A stretch of DNA of 64,000 bases, taken from Nocardia aurantiaca. Its GTDB lineage: Bacteria > Actinomycetota > Actinomycetes > Mycobacteriales > Mycobacteriaceae. Shown piece by piece: positions 20,378 to 27,828 of this stretch (the first letter of the stretch is position 1; each line of letters begins with the position of its first letter). The DNA lies in contig NZ_WMBB01000002.1 of NCBI RefSeq assembly GCF_009708175.1, positions 310,001 to 374,000 on the forward strand, in the 5' to 3' direction. Made by a program: the position numbers and the translations under genes. Below the pieces are notes generated by a model. That model had not been told where the DNA came from, did no database searches, and saw only the letters and a program-made list of their open reading frames with translations.

Positions 20378-21142
20378 TCAGTGGCCGGATGAAGTCCCGG
20401 TGCGCCGGTGCCGGCCCGGTGTTCCGGAATCCCGTTCGGCCACAACGATTTGCACCGCCAGCGCCACCAGCCACAATGACATGGCCCCCACCTGGATGCG
20501 CTGCGCGATGCCGAGACCGTAGTTGCCGGGCAGATTATCGGCGATCAGCATCCACGCGGTGACTGCGGAACCGATGATCAGAATCCACAATCCGGTGTGC
20601 CGCAGGATCGGCCAGCGCCGGTATTTGAACGCGGCCACGGTGAACGCGATCATCGCGATATAGATGGAGAACACCGCCAGCGTGCTGGTCAGTGCGTGGA
20701 TCTGGTGCAGCTGTGGGAACAGCCCCGTGTCCACATAGCGCTTGGGCCTGTTCGGATCCTCGGGCACGATGGGCCACTGCGCGTCCGCGATGGTGGCCGC
20801 GCCGAAGCAGGTCAGCGCCACCCATCCGATGGTGGAGTAGAGCCGCCGCGAGAACAGCAGCAGCCCGCCAAGTCCCGCCACCACCAGCAGGGAGCCGGAA
20901 ACGGTGTCGCCGGTGCTGAACACCCACCGGAATGGCGCGCCCTTCTCGGCCAGTTGGCTCAGGAAGGTATTGGTCGGGTTGCTGTTGATGGGCAGGATGA
21001 ATTCCAGGACCCAGGAGGAGTAGCCTAGTCCGGCGACCGCGATCAAGATCGCGATGAACCAGCGCAGCGCCCGTCGCCATCGCGGCTGCCGGATCTTCTC
21101 CTTCGGAGCCGCCTCGACTGGTATCTGCTCGGTTTGCATCAC
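20378..21142 (-). CDS. DUF998 family membrane protein
   Basis: A 254-aa protein with a basic cytoplasmic N-terminus and about six hydrophobic segments (WFIAILIAVAGLGYSSWVL, SGSLLVVAGLGGLLLF, IGWVALTCFGAATIADA, ALTSTLAVFSIYIAMIAFTV, GLWILIIGSAVTAWMLIA, AMSLWLVALAVQIVV). The His in FPQLHQIHALTST before TM4 and the DAQWP segment are typical of DUF998. Function is unknown; members are small polytopic proteins. It ends 27 nt upstream of the isomerase-like gene and may be cotranscribed with it. Confidence 0.8.
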   Translation of the reverse strand: MMQTEQIPVEAAPKEKIRQPRWRRALRWFIAILIAVAGLGYSSWVLEFILPINSNPTNTFLSQLAEKGAPFRWVFSTGDTVSGSLLVVAGLGGLLLFSRRLYSTIGWVALTCFGAATIADAQWPIVPEDPNRPKRYVDTGLFPQLHQIHALTSTLAVFSIYIAMIAFTVAAFKYRRWPILRHTGLWILIIGSAVTAWMLIADNLPGNYGLGIAQRIQVGAMSLWLVALAVQIVVAERDSGTPGRHRRTGTSSGH

Positions 21143-21261
21143 CGCGCTCGCTTTCGCTGGCCTCGCTTACTCGTACTGCCCTGCCCGCAGTTTCTGATCT
21201 GTCCGGACTCGTCGGCTGATCCGGTCGTAGGTCCATTGTCTCGCACTGGGAAACATGGTCG

Positions 21262-21684
21262 TCACATGCTGCGCGTCAACGCCCGCATCACCAGGTCGGC
21301 AGCCGATTCCGTGCCCTCGTGTTCCCACACTCGCACCACGGTCCAGCCCGCCGCCGCCAGCCGGGCGTCGGTGTCGCGGTCGCGCGCCACATTTCCCGCC
21401 AGCTTGGCGGCCCACCACTCGGCATTGTTCTTCGGGTACGTCGCATGCTCCGGACAGCTGTGCCAGAAGCACCCGTCCACGTACACCGCCACCTTGCGCC
21501 GAGGAAAGACGAGGTCGGCCCGCCGCCGCAGGCCCGGCAATGGAGCCCGGTCCACGAAGAAGCGCTTCCCGCGCCGATGCAATTCCCGCCGCAGCGCCAG
21601 CTCCGGCGTCGTCCCCACCCGCCGTTGCTTGGCCATGCGCGCGCTGGTCGCCGCGTCGGTGCCCGGTCGCCGCGCATCCGCCAT
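21262..21684 (-). CDS. vsr: Very-short-patch-repair endonuclease (Vsr)
   Basis: A 140-aa protein. It has the Vsr hallmarks: RMAKQRRVGTTPELALRREL (the first-helix region), RRRADLVFPRRKVAVYVDG with the catalytic Asp, FWHSCPEHATYPKNNAEWW with zinc/catalytic His and Cys, and GWTVVRVWEHE. Vsr nicks 5' of T:G mismatches that arise from deamination of 5-methylcytosine. The start at 21684 (MADARRPG) is preferred; the frame extends further upstream without homology. It follows the C5 methylase gene by 46 nt, the usual pairing. Confidence 0.9.
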   Translation of the reverse strand: MADARRPGTDAATSARMAKQRRVGTTPELALRRELHRRGKRFFVDRAPLPGLRRRADLVFPRRKVAVYVDGCFWHSCPEHATYPKNNAEWWAAKLAGNVARDRDTDARLAAAGWTVVRVWEHEGTESAADLVMRALTRSM

Positions 21685-21730
21685 CAGGCCATCCTTATCG
21701 CGGCCCGCTGGGCCGGCAAGGTCGGCTGTG

Positions 21731-22888
21731 TCACGCGGCCTCGCGCGGCGCGCCACCCATGCGCTCCAGATGATTCTCGACATCGTCGAGGAAGCCCTCG
21801 GGGAAACGCAGGGAGCCCATCCGGGTGCGACGCAGGAATCCGGCGGTCGCCCGCGCGGACAGCAGCCGGGATTCGTCGAGGAACCAGCGCAGATCCTCAT
21901 ACGGCGCGTGAACGGGCCAGGTGGACACCGGAACCCGGTGCACCTGCCCGCGATGGCCCCAGGCCGCCGTCGGCCAGCTGCGGCGGGTCAGCGGTTCGCC
22001 GTCCGGAACCGGATCGTCGGACGGGTTGGTGACGCGCTCGGCGATCCAGGACGCCATGCGCACGCTCACCGCATTGCCGACCAGCTTCCAGCGATGCCCC
22101 TGCCGCACGCCCGGCACGGTCAAAGCCGGTGTGGTCCAATCCGGGTCGAAGCCCTGCAGCCGCTCGCCGTCGGTGATGCCGGGCGTCACCAGCTCACCCG
22201 AGGGCAGCCGGACCGCGGGCGGGCTCGCGATGCCAAGGGCCGAGCCTCCTTTCAGCGTTGGCACGGCATTCACCGCCCAGCCCAGGCCGCGGGTGCCCTC
22301 GGTCCAGTAGAAGCCGCACGGATCGTGCGCCGCATCGCCAACATCGCGCGGGCCCGCGTCCACCCCGAACAGGATCGGCCGCGGATCCTCGGTGCGGGAG
22401 GCCAGCATCAATACCCGCTCGCGTCGCTGCGGCAGCCCGAAGGCGCGCGCGTCCACCACCCGGTAGGCCCAGGTGTAGCCGAGTTCGGTGAGCGCGGTGG
22501 TGATGTGCCGCATGGCCGCGCCGCCACCGAGCTGCAGCATGAACGGCACATTCTCGATGAGCAGCCAGCGCGGTCCTCTCTTGCGCTTGACCAGCCGGAA
22601 CACCTCGTCTACCAAACCCGAACGGGCCCCGGTGATTCCGGCCGTCCGCCCGGCCTGCGACAGGTCCTGGCACGGGAAACCGGCCGCGACGAGCTCGGTC
22701 CCGGCGGGCAGCCCGCGCAGCTTGGTGACGTCCGAATGCAGTGGCACGTCCGGGAAGTGGGCGGCCAGCACCGCCTGCGCCCCCGAGTCGATCTCGCACA
22801 GCAGTTCACTGCGCCACCCGTGCGTCGCGAGCCCGAGCTCCAGCCCGCCGATGCCGGCGAACAGGCCGACCATCCGCGCGCCCGTCAC
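21731..22888 (-). CDS. DNA (cytosine-5) methyltransferase
   Basis: About 385 aa. Motif I is VGLFAGIGGLELG, motif IV GFPCQDLSQAG with the catalytic Cys, motif VI LLIENVP, motif VIII LPQRRERVLMLAS, and motif X VGNAVSVRMASWIAERV. The C-terminal 90 residues beyond motif X are an extension of unknown role. The start is set at a GTG (22888) preceded by AAAGGGA; an ATG 15 nt further in is an alternative. No restriction endonuclease gene is adjacent; vsr follows instead. It is probably an orphan methylase or the remnant of a type II system. Recognition sequence cannot be read from the protein. Confidence 0.92.
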   Translation of the reverse strand: MTGARMVGLFAGIGGLELGLATHGWRSELLCEIDSGAQAVLAAHFPDVPLHSDVTKLRGLPAGTELVAAGFPCQDLSQAGRTAGITGARSGLVDEVFRLVKRKRGPRWLLIENVPFMLQLGGGAAMRHITTALTELGYTWAYRVVDARAFGLPQRRERVLMLASRTEDPRPILFGVDAGPRDVGDAAHDPCGFYWTEGTRGLGWAVNAVPTLKGGSALGIASPPAVRLPSGELVTPGITDGERLQGFDPDWTTPALTVPGVRQGHRWKLVGNAVSVRMASWIAERVTNPSDDPVPDGEPLTRRSWPTAAWGHRGQVHRVPVSTWPVHAPYEDLRWFLDESRLLSARATAGFLRRTRMGSLRFPEGFLDDVENHLERMGGAPREAA

Positions 22889-23147
22889 AACAGTCCCTTT
22901 CACCCCGAAGTCCCCGTGCCCAGAGCAGGGTACTCGAGTCCGCGCACCCCCACGGTGACCAGCACCCGCCACATGCCTTGTCTCAGAGCTCCTCGCTATC
23001 ACCGGCGCAATTGATCAGCGGTCATTGGCGTGCGCGAACGCCGAGAACCGGCCCGCACCATTGCATGTTGATCACGATGTCCCGCGGGTGGGGTGATTAC
23101 GGCCGGGGAGCGCTGGTGCGGGGACACCGGCAACTACGGTTATAGGC

Positions 23148-23750
23148 GTGACGGATAACGGGAGTGAGGACGCCAAGCCGGCGACGCCGCGGTGGCCGGC
23201 CATACTCACCTGGCGCGCGCACAATGGGTCGCGGATGGAGTCGGTGCGGGTGGTGCTGAGCGGCAATCGGATTCGCGCAGCCGGCCGCATCGTCGCCGGC
23301 GACTGTGAGGACCACCCCGCCTTCAGCGCGTCCTATGACCTGGTCACCGACGAATCCGGGGTCACCAAGCGGCTGTCGTTGCGCAGCACCCTCGCCACCG
23401 GCGAACGCCATGCCTCCATCGCCCGTGACGAGGAGAACTACTGGCTCATCGACGCCGGAGCCACTCACGTGCGCTCCACTTTCGGCGGGGCGCTGGACGT
23501 GGACGTGGTGCTGAGCCCGCTCTTCAACACCCTCCCCATCCGCCGCTACGGGATGGCCCATGCCAGCGAGGACGTGCAGGTGCCGGTCGTCTACGTCCGT
23601 CTCCCCGATCTCCTGGTGCAGGAAGCCAGCCTCACCTACAGCAGCGGCGCCGACGGCATCCACGTGCTCTCACCCGTCTCCAGCGCGACCGTCACCGTCG
23701 ACGAGGACGGCTTCCTGCTGGACTATCCAGGCCTGGCCGAGCGGATCTAA
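23148..23750 (+). CDS. Putative glycolipid-binding family protein
   Basis: A 200-aa protein without signal peptide or membrane segment. It resembles the putative glycolipid-binding family (PF06475): LTWRAHNGSRMESVRVVLSG at the N-terminus, FSASYDLVTDESG, W-L-I-D-A-G region, DVDVVLSPLFNTLPIRR, and the ending GFLLDYPGLAERI. The family is a beta-barrel of uncertain biochemical role. Its stop overlaps the convergent tyrA stop by four bases. Confidence 0.75.
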   Translation: MTDNGSEDAKPATPRWPAILTWRAHNGSRMESVRVVLSGNRIRAAGRIVAGDCEDHPAFSASYDLVTDESGVTKRLSLRSTLATGERHASIARDEENYWLIDAGATHVRSTFGGALDVDVVLSPLFNTLPIRRYGMAHASEDVQVPVVYVRLPDLLVQEASLTYSSGADGIHVLSPVSSATVTVDEDGFLLDYPGLAERI

Positions 23751-24697
23751 TCCAGCGAAGTGAGGACGCCGCCGGAGCGCCCGGCGTCGATCAGCTTGGT
23801 GAGCCAGTTGTGGTCGCCGGGGCGGACATCGGTGATGACCCAGCGCTCGTTGTCCTCGTAGTCGATGCGGGCGTCGTGGCCCGCCTCGGTGAGCTCGGTG
23901 ATGGTGCCGTTGGCGCGCAGGCTGTCCCGGGCCTGGGTGAGGACCTCGAGGGTGTCGTCGAGGACGTCCAGCAGTGCGGCGGCGTTCGGTTCGCAGATGG
24001 CGCGAACCAGATCGGGGGCGGTGGCGGCGACGCGGGTGCCGTCGCGGAAGGATCCCGCCGCCAGGCCGAGGGCGAGCGGGCCGCCATTGGAACCCTCGAT
24101 GGCCAGGGCCTCGGCGAGAATGTGGGGCAGGTGCGAGATGCGGGCGACCGCGCGGTCGTGTTCCACCGCGAGTACCGGCACCACTACCGCGCCGCAGTCC
24201 AGCGCGAGGCGCGCGACACGCCGGAAGTGGTCGGCGTGTACGCCCGGATCGACGCTGACCGCCCAGGCCGCGTTCTTGAACAGGTCGGGACCGGATGCGG
24301 CCCAACCGGATTCGCTGGTGCCGGCCATGGGATGGCCCCCGACATAGCGGGCTCCCAGTTCGTGGCGCTGCACGGCCTCCGCCACCGGAGCCTTCACGCT
24401 CACCACATCGGTGAGCACACAGTCGGGGGCGAAGGTCCTCACATCGGACAGGACGGTGTCGATGGCGGGCATGGGCACGCCGATCACGACCAGCGCGTCG
24501 CGCTCCTCGGCCCGGGTGAGTACCGCCTCCACATCGCTGATCACGTCGTAGCCGTCCATGCGCGCGGCCTTCGCGCCGACCTCGGAGCGGTTGTAGCCGA
24601 ACGCCTCATAGCCGGCGGCGGCGGCGGCGCGCAGCACCGAACCGCCGATCAAACCGGTACCCAGGACGCAGACAGCTGGTTTCGGAGTGCCCGTCAT
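23747..24697 (-). CDS. tyrA: Prephenate dehydrogenase
   Basis: A 316-aa protein with an N-terminal Rossmann motif, VCVLGTGLIGGSVLRAA, followed by VVIGVPMPA, the LTDVVSVKAPV block, and the substrate-binding region YVGGHPMAGTSESGW. The later AVEHDRAVARISHLPHILAE carries the conserved His of the helical dimer domain. It oxidatively decarboxylates prephenate (or arogenate) in tyrosine synthesis with NAD(P). The start at 24697 (MTGTPKPAV) places the Rossmann motif at the N-terminus; the frame upstream is antisense to the next gene. The C-terminal ~40 residues (TELTEAGHDARIDYEDNERW onward) are usual in actinobacterial homologs. Confidence 0.92.
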   Translation of the reverse strand: MTGTPKPAVCVLGTGLIGGSVLRAAAAAGYEAFGYNRSEVGAKAARMDGYDVISDVEAVLTRAEERDALVVIGVPMPAIDTVLSDVRTFAPDCVLTDVVSVKAPVAEAVQRHELGARYVGGHPMAGTSESGWAASGPDLFKNAAWAVSVDPGVHADHFRRVARLALDCGAVVVPVLAVEHDRAVARISHLPHILAEALAIEGSNGGPLALGLAAGSFRDGTRVAATAPDLVRAICEPNAAALLDVLDDTLEVLTQARDSLRANGTITELTEAGHDARIDYEDNERWVITDVRPGDHNWLTKLIDAGRSGGVLTSLD

Positions 24698-24755
24698 CCG
24701 ACCAGATTCGCATACGACTTCAACATTTCCCCCGAAGCGGACTACCGTTGCGGCC

Positions 24756-25295
24756 ATGGCAGCACAGCGCTCGAGCACGAACAGGGCGGCGTCGGACGAG
24801 TACGACGACGTGGATGGGTTCGCAGTGGCGGTTGTCCGCGAGGAAGCGAACTGGAAGGTGACGCCATTGAGCGAGGCGTCGCTGTCCAGTCTGACCGCGG
24901 CCGAACACGAGTTGCGTGCGCTGCGAAGTTCCGGCGCGGTGTTCGGCCTGCTCGACGTCGACGACGAATTCTTCATCATCCTGCGCCCGGGCCCCACCGG
25001 CAGCCGCATCCTACTGTCGGACGCCACGGCCGCCATCGACTACGACATCGCGGCCGATGTGCTGGAGGAACTCAATATCGAGATTCCCGACATCGACCCG
25101 GACGAACTCGACGACGTCGAGCCGTGGGAGGAGGGCGACCTGGCCGTCCTCACCGATCTCGGCCTGCCCGAACCGGTGCTGGCGGTCATCCTCGCTGAGA
25201 CCGACCTCTACCCGGATGAGCAGCTCGGCATGATCGCCCAGCGCCTCGGCTTCGCCACCGAGTTCTCCGCGGTCCTGGACAAGCTCCCGCGTTGA
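24756..25295 (+). CDS. tRNA adenosine deaminase-associated protein
   Basis: A 179-aa acidic protein (DEYDDVDGFAVAVVREEANW at the N-terminus; IEIPDIDPDELDDVEPWEEG in the middle). This type of gene almost always precedes tadA in actinobacteria, and here its end overlaps the tadA start by four bases. The product is annotated as tRNA adenosine deaminase-associated; its mechanism is not known. The ATG at 24756 is chosen because homologs begin there; it is divergent from tyrA with a 58-nt gap. Confidence 0.85.
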   Translation: MAAQRSSTNRAASDEYDDVDGFAVAVVREEANWKVTPLSEASLSSLTAAEHELRALRSSGAVFGLLDVDDEFFIILRPGPTGSRILLSDATAAIDYDIAADVLEELNIEIPDIDPDELDDVEPWEEGDLAVLTDLGLPEPVLAVILAETDLYPDEQLGMIAQRLGFATEFSAVLDKLPR

Positions 25296-25759
25296 TCGGC
25301 TCGCTCGCCTCGGATGAGGCGATGATGCGGGTCGCCCTCGCCGCGGCAGCCGCCGCCGACCCGCGCGACGTCCCCGTCGGCGCGGTCGTCTTCGACGCCG
25401 AGGGCCGGGAGCTGGCCCGGGCCGCCAACGCCCGTGAGGCCCTGGGCGATCCGACCGCGCACGCCGAAGTGCTGGCCCTGCGCGCGGCCGCCCAGGTCAT
25501 GGGCGACGGCTGGCGCCTCGAAGGCGCAACCCTGGCCGTCACCCTCGAACCGTGCACCATGTGCGCGGGCGCCCTCGTCCTCTCCCGCATCGGCCGCCTG
25601 GTCTTCGGCGCCTGGGAACCCAAGACCGGCGCGGTCGGCTCGCTCTGGGACGTAGTCCGTGACCGACGTCTCAATCACCGCCCCGAAGTCCGAGCCGGCG
25701 TCCTCGAACCCGAATGCGCCGCTCTCCTCGCCGATTTCTTCGACACCCACCGCCCCTAG
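25292..25759 (+). CDS. tadA: tRNA-specific adenosine deaminase
   Basis: A 155-aa cytidine-deaminase-fold enzyme. The zinc ligands and proton shuttle are in TAHAEVLALRAA (H-A-E) and LEPCTMCAGAL (P-C-x-x-C). TadA converts A34 to inosine in tRNA-Arg(ACG) and is generally essential. The start is a TTG at 25292 within the TTGA overlap with the upstream gene, implying translational coupling. A tRNA-Ser gene follows 54 nt later. Confidence 0.95.
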   Translation: MIGSLASDEAMMRVALAAAAAADPRDVPVGAVVFDAEGRELARAANAREALGDPTAHAEVLALRAAAQVMGDGWRLEGATLAVTLEPCTMCAGALVLSRIGRLVFGAWEPKTGAVGSLWDVVRDRRLNHRPEVRAGVLEPECAALLADFFDTHRP

Positions 25760-25813
25760 CCCTCTCTCCAGGCGATTTCGGAATCACCGGGGTCCTCGGG
25801 TAAAGTCACCAGC

Positions 25814-25904
25814 GGTGGCGTGTCCGAGCGGCCTAAGGAGCACGCCTCGAAAGCGTGTGAGGGGTAACCCCCCTCCGAGGGTTCAAATCCCTCCGCCACC
25901 GCCA
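25814..25904 (+). tRNA. tRNA-Ser(CGA)
   Basis: The acceptor stem GGTGGCG (25814-25820) pairs with CGCCACC (25894-25900), then the discriminator G and an encoded CCA. The anticodon arm CACGC-CTCGAAA-GCGTG gives anticodon CGA. A long variable arm (GAGGGGTAACCCCCCTC) marks a class II tRNA, and GGTTCAAATCC is the T-loop. It reads UCG codons. Confidence 0.95.
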
Positions 25905-25965
25905 AAGCCCCTGATCTGCGAAAGCAGATCGGGGGCTACTTTTTTGGATCGGGAAACGCTCCGAA

Positions 25966-26913
25966 TCAGTCCATCAATGCGCGCAGCAGTGGCCGATTCC
26001 AGCTCTGGGACTCGAGGTCGTAGAGGGCGAAGGTGGGAGCGAAAGACCAGCAGCCCCAGGAGAATCCGTGCTCCTCGGCCTGGCGCCGGTTGAACTCGGT
26101 CCACCGGGCCCGGCTCGCGGTGTCGGCATTGGTGCTGGTGCCGAACTCGCCGACGAAGACCGGGCGGTGGTCGGTCGCGGCCCAGGCGGCCAGGCTGGCG
26201 TAGCCCGCGGCCAATTCGCCGCGCTGCTGGTCGGTTCCGGTCCAGGTGGCGCCGAGCCACGAGCGCGGATCGCCGAACGGGGTGTCGGCGCCCAGCCATT
26301 CCTCGCCCTGCATGGTGAAGATGATCGGCCAGTACTGATGGACGGTGAGGATCAGGTTGGCGTCGTCGGGCAGCGACAGCCGCGGCAGCATGCGGATGTT
26401 GTTGTAGGCGCCGGGGCCGAAGACGACGGCGCGTTCGGCATCGGTCGCGCGGATCACGGCCAGTAGTTCTCGCAGGGTGTCGTTCCACAGTGGGTCGAGG
26501 GCGTCGCGCGGTTCGGTGAACGGCTCCAGCACCACCGAAAGCGGGCGGTCGGCGAAGGCGGTCGCGATCTGGTCGGTGATGCGCAGCAGGCGGGGCAGGT
26601 GCTGCGCCGGGGCCGCGATCAAGTCCGGGTCGAGGAAATTGGTGAGCACCACCGCCAGGCCGCGCTCGGTCGCCAAGTCCAGATAGGTGTGGACGCGATC
26701 CACAATGTGTGGCGCGATCCGGAAGTCGGGCGCGCCGCCGCAGTGCGCCGCCCAGTACACGCCCAGCCGGACCGCCGAGAACCCCGCCTGCCGGCAGAGG
26801 TCGAATTCGTGTGCGGTCAGATCGATGGTGTAACCGGACTCCAGTGGTGACCCGAGGTTCGGGCATACATTGATGGTGCGAGCCAGCAGCCGGTTGATGT
26901 CATGAACGGTCAT
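25966..26913 (-). CDS. Glycoside hydrolase family 5-like (cellulase superfamily) protein
   Basis: A 315-aa (beta/alpha)8-type protein with no signal peptide. Features fitting GH5: SAVRLGVYWAAH near the N-terminus, the acid/base region SVVLEPFTEPRD, HQYWPIIFT, and the nucleophile region VFVGEFGTST. The usual Asn before the acid/base Glu (N-E-P) is Thr here (T-E-P), which may change activity or mean a diverged substrate. The gene overlaps the upstream padR-type gene by 14 nt, so the two are one operon and the enzyme is probably under its control. Cytoplasmic location argues for a small glycoside or glycolipid substrate. Confidence 0.8.
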   Translation of the reverse strand: MTVHDINRLLARTINVCPNLGSPLESGYTIDLTAHEFDLCRQAGFSAVRLGVYWAAHCGGAPDFRIAPHIVDRVHTYLDLATERGLAVVLTNFLDPDLIAAPAQHLPRLLRITDQIATAFADRPLSVVLEPFTEPRDALDPLWNDTLRELLAVIRATDAERAVVFGPGAYNNIRMLPRLSLPDDANLILTVHQYWPIIFTMQGEEWLGADTPFGDPRSWLGATWTGTDQQRGELAAGYASLAAWAATDHRPVFVGEFGTSTNADTASRARWTEFNRRQAEEHGFSWGCWSFAPTFALYDLESQSWNRPLLRALMD

Positions 26914-27493
26914 CGGGGTACTCCTCGTCGGCGAGCGGCCAGGTCAACGTGCCCTGGCGGAGGTCGGTCGCGAAGGCGAGCAGCCAATCGCGCTCGGCGC
27001 GGCGCAGTGCCTGGGCGTAGGTGTGATCGACGAGGAAGACCGGCGCGACGTCCGGCGCGGCCACCAGCCCGGCCTCGACCTCCTCGATGGTGGCGTCGAT
27101 GCGTTCGGCCCGGCGCGAGACCAGTTCCGCCACTTCGCTTCTGGGCAGCGCGAACATGAACGACAGCGCCGCGGCGAAGGCGGGCGGGTCGTGCGCGGGA
27201 TCGCTGAGCAGCTCCCGCAGCCAGGTCTTCAGCGCGGTGATCCCGTCCCGGGTGATGCGGTAGACCGTGCGCTCCGGACGGTTGCCGGCGCGCGCCGGGT
27301 CGTCCTGCTCGACCAGTCCGGCCGCCGTCAGCCGGGGCACCAGGTCGTACAGCGTCGCGTGCTTGAGCCCGAGGGTGCGGTCGAGTCCGCGCTCGCGCAG
27401 CAGGGCGCGCATCTCGTACGGGTGTCGGGGACTTTCCGCCAGCAGGCCCAGCACGGCCAGGGTCGGTGGTCTGAACAGCGGCCTCGGCGGCAT
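26900..27493 (-). CDS. PadR-family transcriptional regulator
   Basis: A 197-aa protein. The N-terminal winged helix reads LAVLGLLAESPRHPYEMRAL, then LGLKHATLYDLVPRLTAAGL, and ends with the wing around ERTVYRITRDG. A helical C-terminal dimerisation domain follows. The start at 27493 (MPPRPLF) fits family length. It heads a two-gene operon with the GH5-like enzyme. A large inverted repeat lies 10-43 nt upstream of the start, which is consistent with autorepression. Confidence 0.9.
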   Translation of the reverse strand: MPPRPLFRPPTLAVLGLLAESPRHPYEMRALLRERGLDRTLGLKHATLYDLVPRLTAAGLVEQDDPARAGNRPERTVYRITRDGITALKTWLRELLSDPAHDPPAFAAALSFMFALPRSEVAELVSRRAERIDATIEEVEAGLVAAPDVAPVFLVDHTYAQALRRAERDWLLAFATDLRQGTLTWPLADEEYPDDRS

Positions 27494-27502
27494 GCCGACT
27501 CC

Positions 27503-27536
27503 TATAGTCGAACTCGATTGGTCGAACTCGACTATA
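27503..27536. promoter_or_regulatory. Probable PadR operator
   Basis: A 34-bp element with outer arms TATAGTCGA and TCGACTATA, containing two direct copies of GTCGAACTCGA. It lies directly upstream of the padR-type start codon, where autorepressor operators usually sit. Confidence 0.65.
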
Positions 27537-27571
27537 TCATTCCTGCTTATTCCGAACGAGAATTTGGTCAA

Positions 27572-27783
27572 GGGTCGCGGTCAGGATTGCTTACGGTGCA
27601 GAACTTTCCGCGCGCGCCGACCGTTGGGAGGAACCGATGTCGTACCCGCACAGCCAGTCCGGTCACCGGCGCACAACCCCTACCCGGTATCCGCGCCCCG
27701 AACGGCGTCCGAAGGGCTGGCCGGCGACTGGGGGAACCGGGTCCCCGGAAAACGCTGAAACGTACTGCGGGACAAAAGCACTC
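27572..27783. other. Intergenic spacer, no gene seen
   Basis: The sequence between the PadR promoter region and the MMPL terminator holds only short frames without family resemblance. Confidence 0.5.
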
Positions 27784-27811
27784 GGCCCCCACCTGGAATC
27801 GGGTGGGGGCC
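27784..27811 (-). terminator. Terminator of the MMPL gene
   Basis: GGCCCCCACC and GGTGGGGGCC form a perfect 10-bp stem with an 8-nt loop, 18 nt past the MMPL stop. On the minus strand it is followed a few bases later by CTTTTG. Confidence 0.8.
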
Positions 27812-27828
27812 GGGCGTAATAGAGGGCG

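Noticed and set aside
25814..25904. tRNA-Ser(CGA) as an integration site
   Set aside because: No integrase gene and no repeated tRNA 3' end were seen nearby; the downstream gene is on the opposite strand and ordinary.
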